Shown piece by piece: positions 53,889 to 64,000 of a DNA stretch of 64,000 nucleotides. Source of the stretch: Protonemura montana (lineage: Eukaryota; Arthropoda; Insecta; Plecoptera; Nemouridae). A program made the position numbers and the translations under genes. Under the pieces are notes generated by a model. It had not been told where the DNA came from and did not search any database. It saw only the letters and a list, made by a program, of their open reading frames with translations. The stretch covers positions 12,342,418 through 12,406,417 of the forward strand of contig OX387605.1 in NCBI GenBank assembly GCA_947568835.1, read 5' to 3'. Position 1 is the stretch's first letter. Each line of letters begins with the position of its first letter.

Positions 53889-56800
53889 TAGAGACAGACG
53901 ACACAGAGCTATAATGTGATGGCACGAAGAAATTAACTTCGGGGAACAAACCAGAGGAAATTTTCCGCAGGGTAAACATTTCGAATGTCGTCTGTGAGTT
54001 TCCATCTATTTTGCGTCAAAAGAAAATGCTCTAGCGAACGATACACGCAGAAAGGAACTCTGAATGAGAGATGATTAGTGTAAGTTAATCTGACTAACTG
54101 TGCAAGCTAATGAAGTCTGAGCGAATCTTTTGCTGTTAGTCGAGAAAATACTAAATAATAACAACTTTTACCAAATTATCAAAAACGGTAAAGAGTCAAA
54201 ACTTTTTAATTATGAAAAAACAACTAGTAAGATCTGAGATCGCTGCTCATTTTTCTTTAGGAAAGTTTCTTCCTTTCAGTGCTATAGGAAATATTTATTG
54301 AATCAATTAAAAATTTCCCTCAAAAGTCAATATACTACCTTTTTTGTTGGTAAATCATCGACATTTTTGACAGTAAGTATGCGAAATTTATTCCTTTGAG
54401 AAAAAAATGTGCATGATGTATTCCAAAAACTAATGTGCACTGGATTTTCAAGTTTTCAAGTTATTATTAAGAGGGTCTTAGCTCGAATCATGTTCGTCTT
54501 AACTCGCCTCGACCATCTAAGATGTGTTACCTACTCAGGCGCCTACCCCCACCACTACGAGCCATGCAAACCAGTGATCACTGTAAAATCCCAAACCCAC
54601 TGTGGTTACCCTCGGTAAAAGAAACATTCGGCAACACAACTAAAATAGTAAATAGTGAATGGAATTATGGTAAATAAATTGCTTTTTAAAAATGAGTGAA
54701 CAAAGCTCCTTGTCAAAAATCGATACACCTTAGTTTTTAAAAGACACTATGCTACGACAGTTCCGTTCAACCCTGGCGCGGTTCATCCCAACAGATCAAG
54801 TGCCGTAATCCAAGTCTTTTCGTCGAATTGCGTCAATTACGAAGGTCTTAAGCTCGCCGGCGAAAAGAAAGAGCGAATACGACTTGCAAACTACCCGCAA
54901 ATTGGCGAGTTCACTCAACAAAGAAGATTAGCGAGAGAGTGGAACACGGCAAAATTACGGCAAACCAGTTCAAAGACTCCAACAACTTCATCCCCGTTAT
55001 TTAACTCAGCAACACACGAACCCCGGCGTGGAGGCGCCAGGTTTACCCTGCAAATACAAGCCATGGACGCCACGGTGTAAGCCGTCAGAAACGGTAAATT
55101 GTACACAAACGAAATAAAGAGTAAGACATTGGGACCAAGAAACATTGCGAGAAAGACGGTGCTGCACGCCTGGAGATTTATTGCACGGAACGTAGCAACT
55201 ATAAGTGATATTACGAGGGTAAGCCAAAGCAAAGGGGCGCACGCTCCCCTAAAATGTGTAGTGTATAGCTAGGTGGGTGGTTGGCTAGAGCAATATAGTC
55301 GTAAGCCGTTTATACTTTGATTGCCTTTCCAGCGCTCAGGAAATAATGGCCCGTGTAATATGGTAGGAAGATAAGAATGATGATTTCTTATTACGGCGCG
55401 TGTTCGAATAGGCCGTGGGACGTCGTCGTCATATTCCCGAGAGCGAGCGCGGCTTTCAACGCGATATTTCAATTGTCTGTGTTGTGCAATTACCTAATTG
55501 TCGTCCATTATCTGTCGAGAGGGATCGTTTCACGCTTTCGACTCGAGGCATGGGGCAAAGAAAACATCAAAGAACGCAGCAATTAACAGGTCGCTTAAGG
55601 GTGGGTACAGAAATAAATCAGGCGACGCGCTCTGAAATTATGAAATTGTAAATGTTTTCGTTCAAAGTCGCAGTGGCACAATTTGAATTTGGAACTTAGG
55701 TATGCTCGCGTTCTCTTGCTAGTGAACGCCTAAAGCTGCTACATTGTTTCGAAAATGAATTTTGCAATTCAGCATCACACACGCGAAACAATTAGCATGT
55801 AGGTGGTAACGTTTCCGTGCACCAATTTCCCTGCGTCTTTGTTGCTGCTATTGTCTGGCTGAGAGATCCCATTGGCTCGACGTAAGCCAGCGCTCTTCAC
55901 GAGCAGCGGCGGGCGAAGGCAGCAACTCAGTTCCTAGCAACAGCGCTGGCTGGCAATGCCGACCGAACTCCTTTGGGGTAATAAGCCAAATTGCTGGCAG
56001 ATCCCAAACAATGGCCGCGCTCTTGAATTATTCACCCAATCTATTGAGTCGACTTATTGCATCACTCGATCGTTTCTTTAGCAAAGATTTTATTGATGAG
56101 CACGATAAGTTTTAAGATGTTTACTCTTTCAGAAGTACATTTGCAATTTGCATTCCCAAGTTTTCGCCGTCAAACTATAAATTAATTATGAGTCTGAGAT
56201 CGCGGAGGGCCGGCTTCCATCTCTTTCCGTTCTCATGGTCTATTTCGGTATTTGAAACTTGTACGCGAGAACTTTGCAGGGCATCTTAAAAATAATAATG
56301 TGATTAGTTTAGAAAAGAAATGAATAATTTAAAGAATTACATCCGAGCGCAATTATTTCACGAAGTAATTAATATTACTTTATTCCATCGTCAGAAAGAG
56401 TTGGCAGACAGCATCGCCGGGATACCCGAGAAGGAAAAATAAGCTGGTAAAGAATCGGGTCCCGTTCAGTTTTCGCGCATGTTGCTCGACAATTCGGTTA
56501 ATTGCAATTTCGCTTTCCGAAGCATTAACAAAAGGCCACGAGCAGCCCTCGAAGAAGAGGTAGAATTTACTCGATTATTATTTTAATCAAGACTGAAACA
56601 TTCTAATGAGAGACCGGAAAGATGCCTGGTTTCACACTGCACACCACTGTCACGAACAGCCAGCTCGTTTCCCCACGCGGACGACTCTCCTTTTTTTATC
56701 CTCCACGCCAACATTAGCAGATGAAAAATCGCGTTCACGAGCGGATAGGGGTCACACCGCCCACGAAAGAAAAAAATGCATTAAAGATTCATGTTTTCGA

Positions 56801-57607
56801 TATATCGCTCAGCTTATGTGATGAAAAAAAACATGTTAAATTAAACATTACCACGACCAAGAGTATATGCCGATGAGACATGGGCAAGTCAAAACATCCC
56901 CTGAACATCTCCCACACATTTTGCCACGCACCCCACGCATTTTCCACCTCCCAACTCGCCCTCCTAATGCGCTATATTCCAGGATAGGCGATTAGAGGGT
57001 CCGTGGTCCTAGGGTTGGAATCCACAGTAAGCCCGTTGTTTATCAGCAGAGACTGACGTGTCAAAAGTCGTGACGAATGCCTCCCCCGACGGGCTTGATT
57101 ACCTGCCTCTGATAGCGGTCCTGGCTCAACCGACCGGACTGACCGCGCTCTTAAGGGGTAGCTGCCGTCCCCGCCGCCCCCGCCACTGCCCGTGGTCGAA
57201 GCACTTGCTACATCTGATAAAAGAAGATTGCGCTGCGAGGAGGACGGCTTTCGTGGTGCTGGACTAATTGCCATCAGGGCCAAGCACGCCTTTTACATGC
57301 ACATTAAGATAGGAATGGTCGCACTTGTTATGGTTAACTGAATCTAAACGGACAATTTATCAAATAACAAATACTCTTTAAAAAGCACGAAAACACGTTG
57401 TCAAAAACAACGTGCAGGCTGACCCATAAGTCCTTTCGCCTGGCCGGTCTCTGGAAGTGCAATGCGCCAGCTGCGACTCTGCCTCGTTCGATTCGGTCCA
57501 GAGCACGGGCCAATCGGAACACACCCAATTAACTTCGATTTGCCATCATTTACTGGCGATTTAAATGCATGGCAATTTTGGTCAGCGTCTGGCATCTTCG
57601 CGCATTG

Positions 57608-57634
57608 TCGGCGTCGCTTCGCGAGGACGCCGTT
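57608..57634. repeat. GGCGTC/GACGCC island (short)
   Basis: CGGCGTCGC and GGACGCCG as an inverted pair about 10 bp apart. Confidence 0.7.
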
Positions 57635-58331
57635 ACGTCACGGATTGTCCATGGTGCTAAGATACGAGCTTTTGCAAAGGGGTGCGTCGGCGGAGGAGGG
57701 AAAAAACGCAGCCCTACGGGACCTCAACCCGGGGAGCTAATTATTTCGGACGTCGCTAAATCAGATTTATTCCTCGCGACGCAGCATGAGCTGAAATAGG
57801 GAACCGACGCCGGCTTTCGGCTAGAATTATCGCCCGGCTATTACGCGGCATTAAATATAATAAAAGAGCGTTGCGCCAGCGAGTTGCGAAATGAAATTGT
57901 GCACACCTAGTGTTGGGAGTCAGAGACGAGATTGCTTCCTAGCAAAGCGACGTGGTTTCCATTGAACGTCATTTGCAACCGTTTTTCTTTCATCGCCTAG
58001 TAATTTGTTTCGCTGACAGCTCTGCATCGCTTCTGATCTGTCAACGCAAACTGCATCCTTTTCGATCTCTCACAGCGTGTATCTAGCGTTGACGCCAGCA
58101 TCTACTCTGGAGCAACCTCGGACACCTAAGCGAATTTCTAGCAAGTTTTCCCGCGTGTTTGCCAAGGGTTGTGCACCACCGATGGGGCCGGACCGAGATG
58201 CTGCTGATGCAGATCTCGCGCGACGCCTCTCCACCAAGTCAGCACATGCAACGAGGACCCTCAACAAGACAATGCCGAGCGTGTTGACGACGCAGCGATA
58301 AATAACGTGTCCTTGTGATACGCGCTTTCAT

Positions 58332-58356
58332 CCCCCCCTCCCCCCCCCCCCCTCCC
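58332..58356 (-). repeat. C-rich tract (G-quadruplex potential on the minus strand)
   Basis: Runs of 7, 14 and 3 C separated by single T residues. Confidence 0.9.
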
Positions 58357-59666
58357 ATCGTTACTCCCACCGTGTACTGTTGCCATGCAAGTGAATGACC
58401 TTTCAACGAGGTGGTGTTATATTAAAAACCGAATTCAAATCATCGCGTGTGTGAGTGTATGTGTATCACCCGATGGCGCGCAATGTGAAAAAAAGGCGTG
58501 CGCGCTCGCGGGCTATTTTTATTTTGGTATGACATGTTTTGTGATAGATGCAATTTCGCTTAGTGTAAGGCGCCCGCGCGTTCATCGAGTCACATATTAA
58601 ATCAGGTGGCGTCATCAATCACTTTTCGCCGGCCGCGAGATGTGTGGGGGCGGTGGGGAGAGGCGTCGGGGGTGGTTTGGGACCGCTGTGTCCTCTGCTG
58701 TGTGCCCCTGAATGACCCTGGCCGGCATTCTGCGAACGCCTGTCTCTTGTCCTGGCAGTGTTGTCGCGGTATATAGGTCGCCCGGTACACAATTAAATTA
58801 CAACGTGCTCCAGTCAGGTTGCATCTAGCGTTAAGACACTGCAGGTAGAGCATGTTTTGCTTCAGGTGAAGTAATCTCGAGCTGGGTCTTAGCGTTTACA
58901 ATAGCGACTTACTAGCGTGAGCTAAGTAATTACTTGAGTCATTATTATCAGTTTAATGAGCAAACTTGTAGAAGGGTATGAAAATTTTACACTGGATTCT
59001 TTAGCTAACGAGGATAGTGTAGCAGGGGTAGCGCGTGTGTGCTGGCAAAATAATTGGTTATTTTAGAGCTTTGTGAACCATTCTATCAAAACTATTGTTA
59101 CAAACTGTTTGATGTGGCTTCGCGTTTGCCAACTCGGAATCAAAGAGCAGTTTTAATAACTTCGTACCGATTTGCAACTTGCTTGAATAAATGATGCGTT
59201 ATAATTTTTTAACTACAACGGTGCCGTGAGACATTTAAAACGAAACATTGGTCGAATCTTTAATCATTTTAAACTCGCGCGCTCGCCGCAAATTAATTGC
59301 AAGTGGATATTTAATTGAATTTTCTAAGAAAATAACCGTTTTTAATTAAAATATGACAAAAGTTTGCCGCCACAGTGGTTTTCTCATTACGCCTCGGCTG
59401 TGCTGACAAATTACGTTCCGTTCCTCGTTATCGAATCGGAGAAAAAACTAATCTACACGTTGGAATGACAGCGACTCGTTTCACATCGATTTAATAAAAC
59501 AAAAAGCAGCGCACAAAGTTTCCCAAGCCAGCGCCACCTTGTAGTCGCCAAATATTTGCAGACTCTAAAAGAAAGCCTGCAAATATTATTAGTTACACGT
59601 GCACTTTCCGCTGGGGCATTTGTCAAAAATATAATCTCGCTGATTCGATTGCAGACGTTATCAGAG

Positions 59667-59725
59667 GCGACGTGAGCGTCGGCGTCGCAACTCTTTGCCT
59701 CCGCCGCTGGCGTCGGCGTCGCTGG
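59667..59725. repeat. GGCGTC/GACGCC island
   Basis: GCGTCGGCGTCGC and TGGCGTCGGCGTCGC about 30 bp apart, both in the same orientation. Confidence 0.85.
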
Positions 59726-60808
59726 CAGAGTGACGCGCAGAGTGTATCAAACGTGACGCCAGCAAATTAAAGTAAATGACACAGAAGATGTTACGCGAAA
59801 TTGTTCGTGTCGGAACTAGTTGAGTTTATGAATTTCTGCGCCCTAGCGGAAAAGAAAAGACAGCTCGAACGGCGACCGAGTCGGTGCTCGCGTTTTACTG
59901 CCTGCATCTGGCCAACGTACACCACTGCTATTTTCTGCACACATTTTCCTTTTATAACTATGTCAACGACGGTCGGCCGACCGGGGCGTGTATCGTAATG
60001 AACATGCACGCCCGTGTTGAATAGTGCCTTTACTTCAAAGCCTCTCCTTGTGTCAAGAAATTTAATAAAATCCAAGCGTGACAAAAGACGTCATGCAGAC
60101 AGAGAGACGCCGAGGCCGTGGAAGGAGAGTCCCGGCGACGGTGACGCCGAGGCTGTCAATGCGCCGTGAAGAGAGTGCTTCCCTCACGATGCCGGCCGAC
60201 GCCCGTCCCGACGGCGGGTCGCGCGAGAACCTCAAAACTCTCACCCGTACCCACCGCGAGAGACGCCCGTCGCCTTTTTTTTTATTAATAAATAAAAGCG
60301 AAGAGCGAGTCAACGTTGTGACAGGCCTTTGCTATACATCTTAGCTGCATTATTGTATAGGTGAAAAATAGGTGAAATTCATGAAAGTGGCTGGCTTCTT
60401 TGGCTTACTCCCTGCTTGCTGGATTATTGACGCGGGGGGACTTCACCGCGCGACGTATGGTAGCAATCTTAGCTCGACGAAGAAGAGTGAAGTTAGCTGG
60501 AAATTGTTTATAATGCGGAACAACTTTACTCAGTTTGGTGCGATTGATAGAAGGCGTGGGTCGATCCAGCATTTTGCTAATGAAGTTCAGTTTTCGCTCG
60601 AGGCACTCCACGTTTAGTTGAAGAAGTCTCCTGCAACTAGATCTTCCATTAATATTTCTCATTTCCCATTAGAATGTGGAGTCGCAGGAAATTTCCGAAA
60701 CAACAAGGTAGACATTGTTAATAATAATTGTGAAACGTGGATGTAAACTTAAATCGGTTTGTCAGAAGGCGGCTCATCTCGACGAGTGAGTTGAAAACTT
60801 TCTCCAAG

Positions 60809-60871
60809 AGCGTCGGTGTCGGCGTCGGCGTCGGTGGTGTCGACGACGACGGCGTCGGCATCGGCGACGAG
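60809..60871. repeat. GGCGTC/GACGCC island
   Basis: GCGTCGGTGTCGGCGTCGGC, then GTCGACGACGACGGCGTCGG. Confidence 0.85.
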
Positions 60872-61007
60872 AAAACAAACACACTTGGCTAATATATGCG
60901 GCAATCTTCACGGGGAGTTATGCTGTTTCGAAAGAGCTGGAACAAGTGGGACACCGGCGCTCAGCCTCGCGCGTAATCATTTGTTATGTGCCTGGCAAGA
61001 TCGTGGG

Positions 61008-61030
61008 TGGCGGCGGCGGCGGCGGCGTCG
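61008..61030. repeat. GGC trinucleotide repeat ending in GGCGTCGG
   Basis: About seven GGC units running directly into the window's dispersed GGCGTC motif. Confidence 0.85.
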
Positions 61031-61779
61031 GTTGGGGGCGGTGCCAAGATTTACGAACGCGGATTAACGAGGAAATGTTCTCGCGCCTCGTGCCCGAACG
61101 ACTCAACACGAATGCAAAACAATCCGTGTCCCAAAAATACGCCCGCGAAAATTACGTTGTTTTCCCGGTAAACATGGAGCATAAAAACTATGTTCCGAGA
61201 AAATGCAACGCGTTGAGCTTACGCAAGAAAAAATACCGCATTTTTGTGAGATGCAATTTTCTTTTTTTTTCGAGTCGCTATGTGAAGGATGTTATCATTA
61301 TCGAGCCGTAGCAGCAAAACATTGTATGAGGGCAAATGTTAGGGGTGAAGAGGGTGCGGCAGCGGACGAGCCCGGCTATAGCTAAATGTTCCCATGAATC
61401 CAGCCGAGGACAATGAAGCTTCGAAGAATGGAGCAGCTTACACCTAATCGAACATTCTTCCCGTCCGGTCGCTGCAAATGCCTGGAGTATGCTTGTGTCC
61501 GGGGCAGGGGCCAAGACAACCACCCGTACACGCGTGTCGCTCACGATGCTGTTGTCTACACGCTCCGATGGCCGACGTCCAGCACCGCCATGCGTGGATG
61601 GTGTCCGCTTGACCAGAGACGAACAGAGGAGAGCCGCTCGAGATTGATGGCCCCGCTGCCTCGCTACTGTGTCCGCCAAGTTATTGCATTTATCGACCAG
61701 CGACCGGTGATTGTATATACGGTGCATGCTTGTGTCGGGATGCGTGTGGGCCGCATGATTTATATTGGTTGTGAGCGAT

Positions 61780-61815
61780 GGATATGTGTGTGTGGGTGGG
61801 TGTGTGTGTGTGTTG
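61780..61815. repeat. Interrupted TG microsatellite
   Basis: TG repeat interrupted by GGG triplets. A similar broken TG tract is found near 14260 and another near 23662. Confidence 0.8.
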
Positions 61816-63263
61816 GGTTTGGCAAAAGATTTTCCTCTTTACTTTTTGTGGGATAGCTGTAACACATTTTTAAAATGGCAATGGTTTTTGTTTATATATG
61901 TATGAATTGAAGATATTCCGCCTACCGTTACGGTATACCTTGAATATACAATTATTTCTGATAGAGTTTCGCTGACAAGTTCAGATGAGTATGTGTTTAC
62001 AAAAAAAAATAAAATAAAAAATTTAAATATAACGACAACATGAGGTGTTCTCAAATTTGCAAAGGAGGTACTCTGGCAACACGAGCTGAGTGGTTTCTTT
62101 TGATTATCTCACCCTGTCTTCGTTCCAGAGCTGACGAAGGGAATTCCAAATAGCAGACTGGCCATACATTCAACAATGGGCCCCGTCTTGCAAACATATC
62201 CGACACGCGAATGAGATTTTATGCTCCGGGAAGCGACCACAATGGCGCGCATTCTTCCTGGTGCTACCATCCGCTGGACCTGGTCGGATTGAGACCAGGG
62301 GCCGGGAACGCTTTCACAACGCAAAGATTGCTGCTGGCTTAAATGTACCGTGAACTATGTTTCCACGATTTGGAAAACACTGTCTTGTTCGATGAAAGAA
62401 GTGAAGTTCATGGAAAAGAATCAAGATGCAGCTCGTCTCTGGACTTGCATTACAAAAATCGTTTTCGCACGTCTGGAAAGCAAGGTGGTACATGGGGAAA
62501 CGGTGCGCGATTGCTATAAAAGGCGACGTCTGAGCCGAGATATTCCAGTGAAAATGACTGTTTGATGTCGGTTAGAGGGTAGTACATATGCTGGCAGATT
62601 TCAGCGCTTAACCAGAAGCACAATTAGGAAAGAGAAACCCCGCGATTCGGCGATGATGAGCGATGTCAGAAAGAGATGCCGAGGTGATTTAATGGTTTTA
62701 GGAAAGGGAGTGCGAGAGAGAAAGAGAAAGCGAGTCGTGATTATCGGTAAGTAATTACCCGAAAAGAGCGGATTTCCCTCGTCAACTTTTCCTGCAGCAA
62801 GCGCAGAGTCGGAAAAACTCGTTCAAAAGTGCGAAAAAAAATTGTGACATTGGATTAAAACTTTTCAAAAAAAACAGTAAAATCTGACTTGCGCCATGTA
62901 GTGGGTATTGATCCCTTCAAAGTCGAGTTTTATCTAGCTCGCAAAGAGTATTTTAAAATTCAACTCGAAATGACCAGTAAAGCTGGCTTACTGGAAAAGT
63001 TATAAAACCCACAATCATATAATTTTCCTTGCACAATAATAGCATGAGAAACAAAATCCTTGCAAATGTATCAGCTCATACAGAAGCTGAGGGCGGTGGC
63101 GGCGACGGCGCCTGCGGGGAGGCCAACACCCCTTCGAACCAAACGAAGGTGCACGGGTCCATGAAATGCAAGCAAAGAAGTCGGAACAGTTCGATCTGAA
63201 ATTTATGTGCATTCTCGATACGGTGTGTTTAGTGCAAGCACACGTCCAAGGCGCTTATCTCGG

Positions 63264-63329
63264 CCTCGACGCCCGAAGTCCGACGCCCAGCGTCGCGGCG
63301 GCCCGCGCAATGCAGCAGGGCGTCGGGAT
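63264..63329. repeat. GGCGTC/GACGCC island
   Basis: TCGACGCCCG, CCGACGCCCAGCGTCG and GGGCGTCGGG within 66 bp. Confidence 0.75.
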
Positions 63330-63450
63330 CGTTCCGCCTTTCGCGGCCCTAATGTATTACCGTAAGCCCGTTCCACTTCCAAGCACCGTGCCACTCTACA
63401 CAGCCCAACTCCTGGTCATAGACCGTATTTTGCTATTGTGTACCCATCGT

Positions 63451-63495
63451 ATTACAATATGTATTGTAATTTGTATTGTAAATTGTATTGCACAG
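63451..63495. repeat. Perfect 9-bp inverted repeat leading into a 12-bp tandem repeat
   Basis: ATTACAATA-TG-TATTGTAAT at 63451-63470 is a perfect hairpin. Its right arm starts three 12-bp units (TGTATTGTAATT-like) at 63460, 63472 and 63484. Confidence 0.8.
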
Positions 63496-64000
63496 ATAAT
63501 CAGCTTATGTGAAGATACCTATACGCATGACATATAATTACATGTTGGAATTTAATTTAATGCAACGCGAGTGGGTTCATGCTAACGGCCAAAGGTAAGC
63601 CCGAAAGTTCGGGGCAAACGGCGTTCATCCCTGCACATTTATAGATATGTCTGATGATGAACACATAATCCCGGTCTTTTGATTGATGGATCGTAATAAT
63701 AGGCGCGTTAAGTATCGGAATGGAAAAAAAAGGCGAAAACAGTCGCCGAGATAAAACGGTGCGGACGTAATGCTGGTCGGTTTCGACGAATCGTCCGGCC
63801 GCACTGTCGGGCACATTGAATGCATCGACAGTGCAGTGTCACGTGCTAATCCGGCGGCGATCGGACCGATTCGGATCGATCAAAGCGACGCGTTACGTCA
63901 TGGATCACGGAATCAATCAGCTGCGGACGGTTTCAATGCGACAGATAAGCCCATTCGGTGCGTGTTTCTGTTTCCACCTATTTATGTGCGCGAATTCCCG

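Larger units (their letters stand above)
50700..64000. other. Non-coding DNA, no exon supported
   Basis: Same texture as the preceding region. Several GGCGTC islands cluster at 57.6-63.3 kb. No tRNA, rRNA or protein exon could be defended. Confidence 0.55.

Noticed and set aside
54915..55232. Minus-strand hydrophobic ORF resembling a membrane protein
   Set aside because: Hydrophobicity comes from AT-rich codons. No family motif, no matching exon neighbours, and an overlapping frame of similar length.
57000..57280. Minus-strand ORF with a Gly-rich run and Ser/Arg-rich flanks
   Set aside because: The Gly run is a GGC/GGG simple repeat in translation; no domain or splice support.
1..64000. Prokaryotic features (operons, CRISPR, phage or insertion-sequence genes)
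   Set aside because: No long ORF density, no direct-repeat/spacer array and no transposase reading frame; split genes with GT-AG introns show that the DNA is eukaryotic.

Overview
This is animal nuclear DNA, most likely from an arthropod. Two lines of evidence support this. A ten-exon gene with GT-AG introns encodes a mitochondrial-clan cytochrome P450 of the arthropod CYP301/CYP49/CYP12 type. An isolated exon encodes the start of the first immunoglobulin domain of a Dpr-family neuronal cell-surface protein. The species cannot be named from the sequence. There are no operons, CRISPR arrays, rRNA genes or convincing complete tRNA genes. More than 95% of the window is non-coding: intron, intergenic DNA and repeats.

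Layout. From 1 to 13.2 kb the DNA is non-coding, with a foldback element at 732-1163 (arms of about 175 bp), a G-quadruplex-prone G tract near 3.2 kb and a possible tRNA-like SINE promoter near 12.6 kb. A SINE lies at 13.2-13.56 kb on the minus strand. It is followed at 13734-13879 by the single Dpr-type exon, also minus strand, whose partner exons are not visible. From 13.9 to 25.5 kb is non-coding DNA with a diverged duplicated segment (14.7 and 15.15 kb), a CA microsatellite and a 21-bp minisatellite (22.5 kb). From 25527 to 33735 on the plus strand lies the complete P450 gene: 10 exons, 530 residues, with a polyadenylation signal at 34050. A second, longer copy of the 13.2-kb SINE, with a 5S-rRNA-like head, sits in P450 intron 2 and ends right at the splice acceptor of exon 3. 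From 34 to 64 kb I found no exon I can defend, only simple repeats and short GC-rich islands.

A feature spread over the whole window is a set of short islands built from the hexamer GGCGTC (or its complement GACGCC) with GACGTC. There are at least fifteen, spaced from a few hundred bases to about 12 kb apart. One coincides with the first coding exon of the P450 and encodes most of its arginine-containing mitochondrial presequence. This is the least explained pattern here, and the one I would check first.

The two genes have no evident functional link. The P450 should act inside mitochondria with adrenodoxin-type electron donors, and the Dpr protein at the surface of neurons. If the 5' exons of the Dpr gene lie beyond 34 kb, the P450 would be nested on the opposite strand inside a Dpr intron. 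The window alone cannot settle that.
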